64,000 nt of DNA, taken from positions 806,001-870,000 of the forward strand of contig NZ_AP019823.1 of assembly GCF_007990525.1 (NCBI RefSeq). Reading direction: 5' to 3'. Below the pieces are notes generated by a model. The model ran no database searches. It was not told the DNA's origin and saw only the letters and a list, made by a program, of their open reading frames with translations. Numbering within the stretch: the first letter of the stretch is position 1; every line of letters starts with the position of its first letter. Below are positions 8,699 through 18,607 of this stretch, in pieces. The position numbers and the translations under genes are program-made. The DNA is from Leptotrichia hofstadii (GTDB lineage: Bacteria > Fusobacteriota > Fusobacteriia > Fusobacteriales > Leptotrichiaceae).

Positions 8699-9418
8699 TT
8701 AATCTTCACTTACTTTTCCGTTATTTTTCCAAATTGTCGCAATATATACAAACGGTGTATCCAATAATGCAATTACTACTTTTAGGAAATAAGTTGAAAA
8801 TATAATTACAATTATTTCTTTCATTGAATAAACTCCTAAAAATGCCATAAACGAGAATACTATATTATCAAGTATTTGACTTAACATTGTGCTTGCATTA
8901 TTTCTAATCCAAATATCTTTAAAGTCTGGACGCAATTTTCTGATTGCCTGATAAGACCAGATGTCAAATGCCTGTGAAGCCGCAAATCCAGTTACGCTCG
9001 CAACTGCTAATCTCGGCATAAACCCAAATACTTGACTTAAAGCCCCTTGCATAGTGTCAGACGGCGCTACCTGTATTTTTAAGACAATTTGCATAATAAA
9101 AGTTGTAAACAGCATTGAGGCAAATCCTAGTGAAACCACTTTTCTAGCATACTTCTTCCCTTCATTTTCAGAAAGAATATCTGATGCTAAATAAATCCCG
9201 CCGAATGCAATATTTCCCATTGTCGTATCCACACCAAACAAGGTCATCATCTTCCCAACCTGAATATTTGCAATAACTATTGAAAGCGGTACAATTGAAA
9301 GCAGTCCTGCCTTTCCCCAAAATCTATAAGCCAAGATAACTGCTGTAAAATTAAGCAGCAAGTAGCCTAACCACATTAATTCATTTACTCCAAACTGAAA
9401 GTTTCTAAAAAATTCCAA
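8699..9418 (-). CDS. yhhQ: queuosine precursor transporter, YhhQ (VUT) family
   Basis: Integral membrane protein of 239 residues with about six hydrophobic segments. It contains family features 'IANIQVGKMMTLFG', 'GGIYLASDILSENEGKKYA' and 'FAASQAFDIWSYQAIRK', typical of the COG1738 queuosine-precursor permeases that import preQ0, preQ1 or related bases. The start is TTG at 9418, chosen because AGGAGG lies about 8 bases upstream and no in-frame ATG fits. It is the first gene of a two-gene unit with the radical-SAM protein. It would act at the inner membrane feeding the Tgt pathway. Family assignment is strong; the exact substrate is not visible. Confidence 0.88.
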   Translation of the reverse strand: MEFFRNFQFGVNELMWLGYLLLNFTAVILAYRFWGKAGLLSIVPLSIVIANIQVGKMMTLFGVDTTMGNIAFGGIYLASDILSENEGKKYARKVVSLGFASMLFTTFIMQIVLKIQVAPSDTMQGALSQVFGFMPRLAVASVTGFAASQAFDIWSYQAIRKLRPDFKDIWIRNNASTMLSQILDNIVFSFMAFLGVYSMKEIIVIIFSTYFLKVVIALLDTPFVYIATIWKNNGKVSED

Positions 9419-9482
9419 AATTTTTCCTCCTCATAATTTTTATTTTTTATTTAATTAAATTTTTCCCTAATTTTTTAGGCAA

Positions 9483-9535
9483 ATAAAAAACACACACTAT
9501 CCTTTTGAATAATATGTGTTTCCAAAAGGTTTTTT
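9483..9535 (-). terminator. terminator with overlapping alternative hairpin
   Basis: On the minus strand, AACACATA can pair with the TGTGTGTT that precedes a T-run (terminator form). Alternatively CCTTTTG can pair with CAAAAGG, which would break the terminator stem. It lies between the L,D-transpeptidase stop and yhhQ. Confidence 0.6.
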
Positions 9536-9578
9536 TTAGAGATGGATTTTCCCAAACATCTGAATTAATTTTAATTTA

Positions 9579-11248
9579 TTATTTAACAAGCATAACTGTA
9601 GGAACACTAGGCACTCTAAATCCTTCTGAATGTCCAGGTGTTGAATTTCCTAACCAGTCATATATAAACTTAATCTGATCATCATAATGTCTTATACATT
9701 TATGAGATTCTGGATAAGTTCCTATTTTTTTAGCTGTCTCAGCTTTTCTTTGCTCTCTTGTATTTTTAGGTTCAAATAATGATGGAATACTGTGCATATA
9801 ACCTCCACCACTAAATCTTACGGCATTTTTTGCATCCCCTACAACTGCCTTGTTATCTGAACCTGTGTACTGCATTACAGGTTTAGAGTAAGCAATTAGG
9901 AAAGTTCCATAAGGTGTGGCAAATGAATTTCCAGCGTCTTTTCCAGTAGTTACAAATGAAGAAGTTACTACATTCCAGTTATCTCCTGCTTTTTCTATAA
10001 CCATTTCATTCTGACTTGCTCTGTCAACATAGATAAATCTTGTTATTTCACCAGTAATTCCAGCATCTTTCAAATATCTTTTTGTAGAAGGTTTTAAGTA
10101 ATAAGTACCGTTATCATAAGCATCTATTTTAACTTTTACATATTTATCATTTTCTTCTTCCACAATCATAATAGTTCTATCTGGAATATTTATATAATCC
10201 TTAAAACTTTTATCTGTATAACCAAATTCACTTTGATTAGCACGATTTCCAAATTTATCTCTTTTACCTGATTCCCCTCCTCCAAGCGGAACATAATCAT
10301 CTAAGACATATATTTTTTTATTGGCACTAACTGCTTCTTTTATAAACTTATTTGTCTTCTCAACTTTTGCCATCATGTCATTCCAGTCAAATTCTCTTTT
10401 TTCAACAGCTGATTTTGGAATATAACCTATTTGATTATCAAAAAATACTTCATACCATTCATCTGATTTATTTCCAGTATTACTTTTAACAATTCCTGTC
10501 GTTCTGTATTTATGAGAGTATGCTGCCGATTTTATGACTTTGGCATTAGAATTTGGTTCTTTTCTTATACTTGCCGCCATTTTTACGAATACAAACTCAT
10601 CCATTTCCCTTGGAGAATGTTTATCATATTGAAAATTAAATGTCAAATTTTTTGGTCTGCTGGAAGAAAATTTCTTAATATATGTATAAGAGCCTTTTAC
10701 GGTTTCACTGTTATTGTTTTTCTTATCTCCTTCAGGATTGCTCGTGCTTTTTTTTTTCGTTCTGCATCAATAGTTTGGTTATCAGTTGTTACTGGTGTCT
10801 CTTCAGGTTTTGTTTCTACAGCTGGAGTTTCTGTAACAGGAGCTTCCGCAACAGGTTCAGCAGGTTTTTGATCCTTTGCCACAGGTTGAGATGCGGCATT
10901 TTTCTTAGGATATTCAGCTATAAACGTCTTTATGAAAGTATCAAACTTTGTTTCAAAATCTGCTCTGTTTATAGTCTTTTCAATAGGTTTCCCCTTAACA
11001 AATTTTGCCTTGTCGTTGAAGATATATGGAATAAACGTGAGGTGTATATTGTTTCCGTCTTCTGCATATTCAACGTCTATCTTATCCTTAATTCCGTCTC
11101 CATCTAAATCTGGCTCTAGTGTAATCTGCTTCCATTCAATTTCCTTTTTAGCCTTTTTAGCTGAAAAACCATTAACAGAAACCATCGAAAGCATTATTAA
11201 TGCCATTATTAAAAATTTAGATTTTTGTAATTTTACTTTTTTCATCAT
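9579..11248 (-). pseudogene. YkuD-type L,D-transpeptidase, split by a frameshift at a 10-base A run
   Basis: The N-terminal part (11248-10697) has a signal peptide ('LIMALIMLSMVSVNGFSA'), a calcium-loop-like 'DLDGDGIKDKIDVEY' and a Pro/Glu/Thr linker. It stops early because the coding strand has 10 A residues (plus strand T 10748-10757). With 11 or 8 A residues the frame continues as 'STSNPEGDKKNNNSE' into an SH3-like domain and a catalytic domain with 'GGGYMHSIP' and 'SHKCIRHYDDQ', giving 556 residues. That matches the intact 549-residue paralogue just upstream in order and content. The catalytic motif is SHKCxR rather than the usual SHGCxR. The family cross-links peptidoglycan or attaches lipoproteins in the periplasm. 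The break may be real, phase-variable, bypassed by slippage, or a sequencing error. Confidence 0.8.
10748..10757 (-). repeat. homopolymer tract at the frameshift of the transpeptidase gene
   Basis: Ten consecutive T on the plus strand (A on the coding strand), exactly where the reading frame is lost. Length changes of +1 or -2 restore one continuous protein. Confidence 0.85.
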
Positions 11249-11331
11249 ACTTTTTCTCCTTATTTTTTATTTTAAAATCAAAAACTGGTACTCAAACTCA
11301 TATCTAATCAAGAATTCCCAAAAAAATCCTT

Positions 11332-12981
11332 TTATAAAACAACTGCTATTACAGGCTCTTCAGGTATCGTGTTATCCCTATCCTTGATTTTACTGTCTGC
11401 ATTTATCCATCCAACAATAAACTCAATCTGATCATCAAAGTGTCTTACACATTTATGGGAATCTTTATATGTTCCTATTTTCTGAGCGGTTCCTGTATTT
11501 AATGTAGATCCTTTGAAATTAAGTCCTACAGGAATCCCGTGCATATAACCTCCACCGCTGAATCTTACTGCATATTTGGCGCTTCCTCCGATAGTCAGGT
11601 CAGATCTTCCGGGAAGCGTTTTATCTCCTGCTCTTGCATGTCTTGTAAAAGTCATGTAGGGTCTTGTGAAAGCTATTAAGAATGCCCCGTGCGGTGTTTC
11701 ATAGGAACCCCATCCGTCTTTTCCGGTAGTTACATACGAATATGTTACGACTTCATATTTTTCAGTTTCAGGATTTCTTTGGAAAAGCACTTCAGTCTGG
11801 CTATGTGGATCAATTGCTATAAATTTATTAACTTTCTCTTTTATATTCTCAGCCTTTTGATATGTACCTTCTGTTTTTTCAATGAAATAAGGTCCTCCAT
11901 AAAACGGTGTTTCAATTTTTAGCATATTATTTTCTTCGCCGATTATTTTAAAGATTGTCTGATCGGGAATATTTATTATTTCGCCTTCCTTATTTGCCTT
12001 TGTGTATCCTATGATGCTCTGATTGTTCTTGTTGCCAAATCTATCCTTTTTGCTAGGTTTATCACGTGACAGAGGCTTGTATTCTGTAATAATATATAAA
12101 TCTTCTTTTGCCTTTAGCGCAGTGTCGATAAAATTGTTTACAATTTCAATTCTATTAATCATTTTATTCCAGTAAAAACCTCTTTCTGAGACATTGTCTT
12201 CACTACCTGCGATAAATCCTTTGATAGTTGTTGGATTTTCTGCTATTACTTTACCATTTTTATCTTTTTTTTCTTTTCTAGTTACATTAGTATCGCCTTT
12301 TTTTGTAAATTCTGTGAAATACCATTTTGTATTTGAATTTGCCACGTCTGATACCATATCAAACAATATTTCAGGCTTTTCACTGAATCCTAGATGTGCC
12401 ACGGCATTTCCGTATGGCGCTTCCAGCAAGCTTGCCGAGTTTTTTATGAATAAAAAGTTATTTGTATTTTCTGGAGCATGATTATTAAATTTTACTTTAT
12501 CAAAAATTATATCGTTATTTTTATTATCCCCATAAATTGTAATATATCTAGTTTCGTTAGGCTGAATATTTTTAGAATATTCAGGATAATATTCTTTGAC
12601 TTTGTCAAACATTTTTTGCATTGCCTGAAGTTCCATAATACTAAACTTTTTATCAAAAGTTACCTGATATGTCAGCATATCCTTTCCGCCTTGATTTGTG
12701 TATATTGAAATTACAGCTCCTATTGCATTGTTCACTGAATTATACGTTACAACAACTTTTTCATTTATTCCGTCATTGTTAAAGTCGTAATCAAATACTT
12801 CATTTTCATGCCCTTCAACAGAAATGTTTTCAGAATACTCCTTGGGCAGGTTCAATGGTTTGGCGTTTATGTTAAGTCCTACAACGGTATTAAATAATGC
12901 AACTATTCCAATTTTTCGCCATTTTTTTGCTTTCAGTTTTTCCTTTCCAGCTTCAATAAGATTATCCAGCTTTTTTGTCAC
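11332..12981 (-). CDS. YkuD-type L,D-transpeptidase (intact paralogue)
   Basis: 549 residues from GTG 12981, supported by AGGAGGGG just upstream. After an N-terminal hydrophobic export segment there is an EF-hand-like 'FNNDGINEKVVVTYN' domain, a middle SH3-like region, and a C-terminal catalytic domain with 'RFSGGGYMHGIP' and 'SHKCVRHFDDQ'. The Cys of SHKCVR is the expected nucleophile and the His of YMH a partner; the Lys replaces the Gly of the classical SHGCxR motif in both copies. It is about 80 bases upstream of its frameshifted paralogue in the same direction, a tandem duplication. The likely site of action is the periplasmic murein. Family confident, exact reaction not. Confidence 0.8.
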   Translation of the reverse strand: MTKKLDNLIEAGKEKLKAKKWRKIGIVALFNTVVGLNINAKPLNLPKEYSENISVEGHENEVFDYDFNNDGINEKVVVTYNSVNNAIGAVISIYTNQGGKDMLTYQVTFDKKFSIMELQAMQKMFDKVKEYYPEYSKNIQPNETRYITIYGDNKNNDIIFDKVKFNNHAPENTNNFLFIKNSASLLEAPYGNAVAHLGFSEKPEILFDMVSDVANSNTKWYFTEFTKKGDTNVTRKEKKDKNGKVIAENPTTIKGFIAGSEDNVSERGFYWNKMINRIEIVNNFIDTALKAKEDLYIITEYKPLSRDKPSKKDRFGNKNNQSIIGYTKANKEGEIINIPDQTIFKIIGEENNMLKIETPFYGGPYFIEKTEGTYQKAENIKEKVNKFIAIDPHSQTEVLFQRNPETEKYEVVTYSYVTTGKDGWGSYETPHGAFLIAFTRPYMTFTRHARAGDKTLPGRSDLTIGGSAKYAVRFSGGGYMHGIPVGLNFKGSTLNTGTAQKIGTYKDSHKCVRHFDDQIEFIVGWINADSKIKDRDNTIPEEPVIAVVL

Positions 12982-13307
12982 AATTTCCCCTCCTGTTCAT
13001 CGTTCTCTTTTTATAATGTTTCAATTTACAAGCCAATAAGTTACTTGCCTTTCTCATCTTTTTTTCTCCATCCTTTTTATTATCGTTATAAGCAGAAAAA
13101 ATCATCTTCAAAATTTGAAATTCATTGCCATATTATACCACAATATCTATAAAAATGTAAAACATAAATTAAATTTTGCTTTTACTTTCTAATAAAATTT
13201 TTATTTTACAGCAAGAATTCGCTAAAATTATTCTCTTAGAACTAAATAAATTATAGATTTTTATAAAAATTTACATTCTTTGAGCTTAATTTCTAAAACT
13301 TGTTTCC

Positions 13308-14528
13308 TTACTTGCAAAATTGTGGAAATTCTGCCTTTAACACTTCATAAAGTCTTTCCAGCATTTTCTCCAGATATTTCGTTGGCACAGCCAGATTTAC
13401 CCTCTCAAATCCATCTCCAGCTTTCCCAAACGTATATCCTTCGCTGAAAAATATTTTTGATTTTTTATTCATAAATTCCTTGAGTTCTGTATTTTTAAGC
13501 CCCAACGCCCGAAAATCTAGCCATTGCAAATAAGTTCCTTGAATTAGCGGTGCCTTCAAATCTACAAATCTTTCTTCAAAAAATTTATTTACCAATTTCT
13601 GATTTTTATCAATTAACAGCAAAAATTCATCCAGCCATTCTTCTGATTCTGTATAAGCCAGTTCACATGCCTTATATGATAATGTTGAAAAAACATGCAT
13701 CGACATTTTTTCCATCTCTGCCTTAAATTTTTTACGTAGTTTCTCATTTTTGATAATTATATTTGAGATTCCTGCTCCAGCTAGATTAAAACTCTTTGTA
13801 GGGGCGGTACACGTTATTGTAATTTCAGCAAGTTCCTCTGATAAAGTCTGAAAGACTGTATGTTTATGACCAGCCATGACAATATCAGAATGAATCTCAT
13901 CAGAAATCACAATCAAATCATTCTCAACTGCAATTTTTCCAATTTTTTCCAAATCTTCCCTGCTCCACACAATCCCAAGCGGATTATGAGGACTGCACAA
14001 AAGCAATATTTTATTATTTTTATCTTTTGCAAACTCTTCAAATTTTTCAAAATCAATAGAATACTTGACTTCACCATTCTCATTTTTACTCTCAACTAAT
14101 CCACAATCCACCAATTTTCTATTATTTGAAGTAATCGAACTATAAAACGGAAAATAAACAGGAGTAAACGTAATCACGCCTTCATTTTCCTTCGCAAAAG
14201 CCTTAATCGCAACATATATAGCTGAAACCACGCCAGGAGTACACAAAATCCAGTCTTTTTCTACCTTAAAACCGTACCTTCTCTCCATCCAGCCTATAAC
14301 AGCCTCATAATATTTCGGATAAGTCCCCGAATACCCCAAAACCGCTTCATCAATATATTTTTTCATTCCTTCCGTTATCTCAGGAGCAATCTTTAACTCC
14401 ATATCCGCCACAGAAAACGGAACAATATCATCTTCCAGCTCTGGAAGCACTTCATACATCTGCTCCCATTTGTACGATCCTTGCCCTTTTCTGCTTAGGA
14501 TTGTTTCAAAATCATATTTTTTTGACAT
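13308..14528 (-). CDS. patB: PLP-dependent C-S lyase, MalY/PatB family
   Basis: Fold-type I aminotransferase-like enzyme that in this family cleaves cystathionine or cysteine to homocysteine or H2S, pyruvate and ammonia. Visible PLP residues: N182 in 'SPHNPLG', D210 in 'ISDEIHSD' and the Schiff-base K245 in 'APTKSFNLAG'. The 'EIHSDI' and 'PTKSFNLAG' motifs separate MalY/PatB from ordinary aminotransferases. The length of 406 residues is usual for the family. It ends a run of four same-strand genes led by fhs, with a 19-base gap to the TPR gene. H2S or methanethiol production would fit an oral anaerobe; that is inference. Confidence 0.88.
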   Translation of the reverse strand: MSKKYDFETILSRKGQGSYKWEQMYEVLPELEDDIVPFSVADMELKIAPEITEGMKKYIDEAVLGYSGTYPKYYEAVIGWMERRYGFKVEKDWILCTPGVVSAIYVAIKAFAKENEGVITFTPVYFPFYSSITSNNRKLVDCGLVESKNENGEVKYSIDFEKFEEFAKDKNNKILLLCSPHNPLGIVWSREDLEKIGKIAVENDLIVISDEIHSDIVMAGHKHTVFQTLSEELAEITITCTAPTKSFNLAGAGISNIIIKNEKLRKKFKAEMEKMSMHVFSTLSYKACELAYTESEEWLDEFLLLIDKNQKLVNKFFEERFVDLKAPLIQGTYLQWLDFRALGLKNTELKEFMNKKSKIFFSEGYTFGKAGDGFERVNLAVPTKYLEKMLERLYEVLKAEFPQFCK

Positions 14529-14547
14529 TTTTTAAACCTCTCGCATT

Positions 14548-16164
14548 TTATTTATCTTTTATATCTTCATTTGAATTTTTCTCTAAATTTTCTAAATCCA
14601 ATAATCTGTTCATTGTTTCTGTTTCTAATTCACTAACTGAATATTCTTTTAATATATCTGGATATTCTTTTAGCACGTGCAATACTTCTGAATAATATTG
14701 TTTTGCGACTTTAATATTTTTATTTTCCTCATAGTAGTTTCCAACATTAAATAATGCTAACGGATTTGATTTTTCTGCAGCTTTTAAATAAAATTTTATA
14801 GCTTCTTTCTCATTTCCTTCTTTACTATAGATGTTAGCAAGATTATTCATAGCTGTTGTATGTCCTCTCTCAACTGCTTTCGCATACCATTTTTTAGAAT
14901 CTTCCATTCTTCCTTGTTCAGATGCAAAAAGCCCTAACTCATACATTGCCACAACATGATCTTTTTCTGCAGCTTTTTTTAACCACATGTCGACTTCTTT
15001 TGTATATTCACCAGTTTCTGAATAGATTGATAAAGCATAATTATACATAAACTTACTATCGCCAAACTCACATCCTTTTAAAATATACTCTTTATATTTT
15101 CCCTTATTTCCCTTCTTTTTATTTAATATTGCTAAATTATAATAACATTCGTTTATTCCGTATTCTTTAATTAATATTAATAGATACTTTTCGGCATTAT
15201 TAAAATCTCCATTTGTTAAATAAATATTTGCTTGACTGTTATAAACATTTATTAATTTTTTAATAGCACTTTCTCTAAGATGTGGGACTTTTTCTATCAC
15301 TTCCTGAAAATACTTCTCAGCTTTTTCAAAATTCTCAATTTCATAATAAACATGTCCTAAATTATATTTTGCTTCTAAAAACCCTAACCTTTCAGATTCT
15401 AAATACCATTTCTCAGCCATTTTATAATCTTTTTTATGAAAATAAAGGTTTCCTAAGCTAAAAAAATCTTCTCCTCTTTTAGCTTCATCTCTTTCAATTA
15501 ACTCTCTAAACTTTTCTATATTTTCTGTTGTTTGATAAAGATTAAATAATTTATCCTTTGAATCAGGACTTCCATTTTCCAAAGCAATTTTATAATATTT
15601 TTCAGAATTTTCAAAATCACCTTCAACAAAATATGCATCACCTAAACAATTTGGAGCATACTTATCATCTTTCTTATTTTTTAATATTGTAAAATTTATT
15701 TCTTTTACTTTGTCATAATTATCTTGAAACATGTAATAATTTGACATGTAGGCTAATACATCGTAATCTTCCTTATCATCAAGCTTATTGTACCATTCCA
15801 GCATTTTCTCTTCATTATTCTGTTTTGCATAAAATATAGCTAAACTTTTTTGTGCTACTTTTTCTCCCTGATTTGCAGCCTTTAAACAATATTTTTCATA
15901 TAGTTTTTCATCTTTTCCCATGTAAAAAGTAGATAACATCGTTGAAGCTGTTGGAACATAATCTTCTATTCGTTCAAAATACAATTTTGAAACTTCTGGA
16001 TAAAATTCCCATGTATCCATTCCCAGCTTCATCATTTCATCAATTTGTTCTTTTGTTAAATTTTCTCCTGCCTTATCTATATGTTCTCTTGCAATCTTTA
16101 AATATTTTTCTTCTTCGTTATCCTTATTCCGAAATTTATCTATTATTTTTCCAAATATTCCCAA
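14548..16164 (-). CDS. TPR/Sel1-like repeat protein
   Basis: 538 residues made almost wholly of helical repeats of 34-36 residues, such as 'AKYNLGHVYYEIENFEKAEKYF', 'AMNNLANIYSKEGNEKEAIKFY' and 'ALFNVGNYYEENKNIKVAKQYY'. The A-xx-NLG/N-x-Y pattern is the Sel1/TPR consensus. There is no signal peptide or membrane segment, so it is probably a cytoplasmic scaffold. The start is TTG 16164 with a weak GGTG site. It lies 41 bases after the Nim-like gene and 19 bases before patB in the same direction. Repeat scaffolds of this kind bind partner proteins, and no specific partner can be named. Confidence 0.8.
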   Translation of the reverse strand: MGIFGKIIDKFRNKDNEEEKYLKIAREHIDKAGENLTKEQIDEMMKLGMDTWEFYPEVSKLYFERIEDYVPTASTMLSTFYMGKDEKLYEKYCLKAANQGEKVAQKSLAIFYAKQNNEEKMLEWYNKLDDKEDYDVLAYMSNYYMFQDNYDKVKEINFTILKNKKDDKYAPNCLGDAYFVEGDFENSEKYYKIALENGSPDSKDKLFNLYQTTENIEKFRELIERDEAKRGEDFFSLGNLYFHKKDYKMAEKWYLESERLGFLEAKYNLGHVYYEIENFEKAEKYFQEVIEKVPHLRESAIKKLINVYNSQANIYLTNGDFNNAEKYLLILIKEYGINECYYNLAILNKKKGNKGKYKEYILKGCEFGDSKFMYNYALSIYSETGEYTKEVDMWLKKAAEKDHVVAMYELGLFASEQGRMEDSKKWYAKAVERGHTTAMNNLANIYSKEGNEKEAIKFYLKAAEKSNPLALFNVGNYYEENKNIKVAKQYYSEVLHVLKEYPDILKEYSVSELETETMNRLLDLENLEKNSNEDIKDK

Positions 16165-16205
16165 TTATTTCACCATCCAGTTCTTGCACTATATAAGTGC
16201 AATTT

Positions 16206-16700
16206 CTATTCATGTTCCTTACAGCTCATCTCCTCAACCACAAGTTTAAACACACAAACTGCCTTCAGCATTTTCTCATCAAATTCCCAGTCTGTTTTTC
16301 CAGTATTATGTTTCATGAGTTCCAGCAACGCCTTCATTTTTTCCTGCGAATCTTCAATAATCTCAACTTTCCCATTTCCGATTACACTTTGAAATCTAGC
16401 GGTATAATTGCAGGCTTTATCACCTTTTGTGTAAATTTTGTGATTTGTGTCAAGCTCAAATCCTGCATGGCTGTTTTGTTTTATTATATCGAGTTTTCGT
16501 CCTGTTCTTGCACCGTGAAAATAAAATGTGTATTTCCCGTTTTCTTCAGTGAAGCCAAAATTTAATGGGACAATGTACACTTTTCCGTTATCATTTAAGC
16601 CAAGACGGCAACAGTCACAGGCTTTTATAATTTCTTTTATTTTTTCATTGTCTGTAATTTCTCTGTCCCGTCTTCGCATTTTTACTTTTGTATTTTCCAT
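16206..16700 (-). CDS. pyridoxamine 5'-phosphate oxidase-like flavoprotein (NimA-related)
   Basis: 164 residues with the split-barrel FMN-binding pattern of Nim/PNPOx-like proteins: 'MRRRDREITDNEKIKEIIKACDCCRLGLND', 'YIVPLNFGF', 'YFHGARTGRKLDIIKQN', then 'ARFQSVIGNGKVEII'. Relatives reduce nitroimidazoles or other small molecules with FMN; the true substrate is usually unknown. 'CDCC' near residue 28 is unusual for its three close cysteines. It is 39 bases downstream of fhs and upstream of the TPR gene, in what may be one transcript. Family confident, activity not. Confidence 0.8.
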   Translation of the reverse strand: MENTKVKMRRRDREITDNEKIKEIIKACDCCRLGLNDNGKVYIVPLNFGFTEENGKYTFYFHGARTGRKLDIIKQNSHAGFELDTNHKIYTKGDKACNYTARFQSVIGNGKVEIIEDSQEKMKALLELMKHNTGKTDWEFDEKMLKAVCVFKLVVEEMSCKEHE

Positions 16701-16739
16701 TTTTATGTTTTTCCATTCTATTATTTCTGTATATTAAAT

Positions 16740-18410
16740 TTAAAATAATCCTGAAATTATCCCATTCTCATCAATATCAATCAACTCTGCCGCGGGCTTT
16801 CTCGGTAATCCCGGCATATCAATAATTTCTCCAGCCATTGCTACTAAGAATCCTGCTCCAGCTGATAGTCTTACTTCGTTGATTGTAATTGTGAAGCCTG
16901 TTGGTCTCCCTAGCAGATTTGGGTTATCTGACAATGATTTTTGTGTTTTTGAAATACATATTGGCAATTTGTCATAGCCGTTTTCTACGTATTTTTTAAT
17001 ATTGTTAAGTGCTTTTGGTGCAAAGTTCACTCCATCTGCTCCGTAAATTTCTTTTGCAATTTTTTCAATTTTTTCCTGAATTGACAAATTCAAATCATAA
17101 AGTGGAGTGTATTTTTTATCTGATTTTTCATTCTTTTCAATGGCGTTCATAACTTTTTCCACAAGCTCTTTTCCACCTTCTCCACCTTTTTCCCAGATTT
17201 CGCAGTTGGCAACTTCCACATCCATTTTTGCGCAGAAGTCTTTTATCACTTGAATTTCAGCGTCAGTATCAGTTATAAATTTGTTAATTGCCACAACAAC
17301 TGGCAAATTGTACTTTTGCATGCTTTCAATATGTTTTTCAAGGTTTACAAGCCCTTTTGTCAATGTTTCAATATTTTCTGACTTCAAATCCTTGTCTCCG
17401 CCGTGATGCTTTAACGCACGAACTGTCGCAACGATTACAATAACATTTGGCTCCAAGTTCCCAAGCCTAGCTTTTATATCCAAAAATTTCTCAGCCCCCA
17501 AATCAGCCGCAAACCCAGCTTCTGTAACCACATAATCAGACAATTTCAATGCCATTTTTGTAGCCAGCAGGGAATTACATCCATGTGCAATATTCGCAAA
17601 AGGTCCACCGTGAATAAATACAGGCGTATTTTCCAAAGTCTGTACCAAGTTAGGCTTTATCGCATCTTTTAGTAATGCCGCTACTGCCCCTTGAATATTA
17701 AGCTGCTTAACTTTGAGCATTTCTCCTTTTCTGTTGTATGCAAAAACTATTTCGCCAATTCTTTCCTTCAAATCAGTAATAGAGTCAGCAAGACAGAAAA
17801 TCGCCATAATTTCCGAAGCAACTGTTATCTGAAACGAATTTTCACGAGGCACGCCATTCACTTTTGGCCCAAGCCCAACGACAATGCTTCTTAGATTTCT
17901 GTCGTTCATATCAAGCACACGCTTGAAAGTAATATTATTCACATCAATATCAAGTTCATTTCCAAAATGTATATGATTGTCAATGCACGCAGAAATCAAG
18001 TTATGTGCAGCCGAAATTGCGTGAATATCCCCCGTAAAATGTAAATTTATCTCTTCCATAGGCACCACTTGCGACATTCCACCACCAGCAGCTCCACCTT
18101 TCATCCCAAACACAGGCCCCAAAGACGGCTCTCTAAGTGCAGCAATCGACTTATATCCAAACTTGTTCAACGCCTGAGTCAATCCAACAGTAACAGTAGA
18201 CTTTCCTTCCCCCGGAGGCGTAGGAGTAACAGCCGTCATTAAAATCAATTTCCCATCTTTTTTCCCTGCATTTTTCTTCAATACTTCCAAACTAACCTTA
18301 GCCTTATACTTCCCGTACGGCTCAAAATCATCCTCTGTAAGTCCAATACTTTCTGCAATCTCACCAATTTTTTTCAATTTCGCATTTTGAGCAATTTCAA
18401 TATCCGTCAT
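16740..18410 (-). CDS. fhs: formate-tetrahydrofolate ligase
   Basis: ATP-dependent synthesis of 10-formyl-tetrahydrofolate from formate, feeding one-carbon metabolism for purine and fMet-tRNA formation. It has 556 residues, the normal length. The phosphate-binding loop '[14 protein letters not shown]' (about 63-77), '[24 protein letters not shown]' and '[15 protein letters not shown]' are diagnostic of the family. A clear AGGAGG precedes the ATG at 18410. It is the first of four closely spaced same-strand genes. A hairpin (about 18456-18483) lies in its leader, and a possible extended -10 (TGATATAAT) is about 120 bases upstream. The assignment is secure. Confidence 0.97.
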   Translation of the reverse strand: MTDIEIAQNAKLKKIGEIAESIGLTEDDFEPYGKYKAKVSLEVLKKNAGKKDGKLILMTAVTPTPPGEGKSTVTVGLTQALNKFGYKSIAALREPSLGPVFGMKGGAAGGGMSQVVPMEEINLHFTGDIHAISAAHNLISACIDNHIHFGNELDIDVNNITFKRVLDMNDRNLRSIVVGLGPKVNGVPRENSFQITVASEIMAIFCLADSITDLKERIGEIVFAYNRKGEMLKVKQLNIQGAVAALLKDAIKPNLVQTLENTPVFIHGGPFANIAHGCNSLLATKMALKLSDYVVTEAGFAADLGAEKFLDIKARLGNLEPNVIVIVATVRALKHHGGDKDLKSENIETLTKGLVNLEKHIESMQKYNLPVVVAINKFITDTDAEIQVIKDFCAKMDVEVANCEIWEKGGEGGKELVEKVMNAIEKNEKSDKKYTPLYDLNLSIQEKIEKIAKEIYGADGVNFAPKALNNIKKYVENGYDKLPICISKTQKSLSDNPNLLGRPTGFTITINEVRLSAGAGFLVAMAGEIIDMPGLPRKPAAELIDIDENGIISGLF

Positions 18411-18573
18411 CCTAACATCCTCCTGTATTTTTTATTATTTATATAAAAATCGAAAAAGTCATGTTAATTAAAAGACTTTTCCGATATTCATTTATAATTT
18501 GTTCAGTTTTTATAACTTTTTCTTCGTAAATTATATCAAAATCAAAAATTTTCAAATTGAGATAAAAACTTTA

Positions 18574-18602
18574 TTGACATTTTTTAATTTTTATGATAAT
18601 AT
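18574..18602 (+). promoter_or_regulatory. promoter of the putative antitoxin RNA
   Basis: TTGACA at 18574-18579 and TAATAT at 18597-18602 with a 17-base spacer (GATAAT at 18595 is an overlapping alternative). It points at the terminator hairpin only about 30 bases further, so it can only make a very short RNA. Confidence 0.7.
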
Positions 18603-18607
18603 TTTAT

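Noticed and set aside
9419-9578. preQ1 riboswitch before yhhQ
   Set aside because: No match to the preQ1-I pattern of a small G/C stem plus the A-rich tail that forms the pseudoknot; only terminator-like hairpins are seen.
18411-18570. tetrahydrofolate riboswitch before fhs
   Set aside because: The leader is AT-rich with a single simple hairpin and none of the conserved THF-box sequence.
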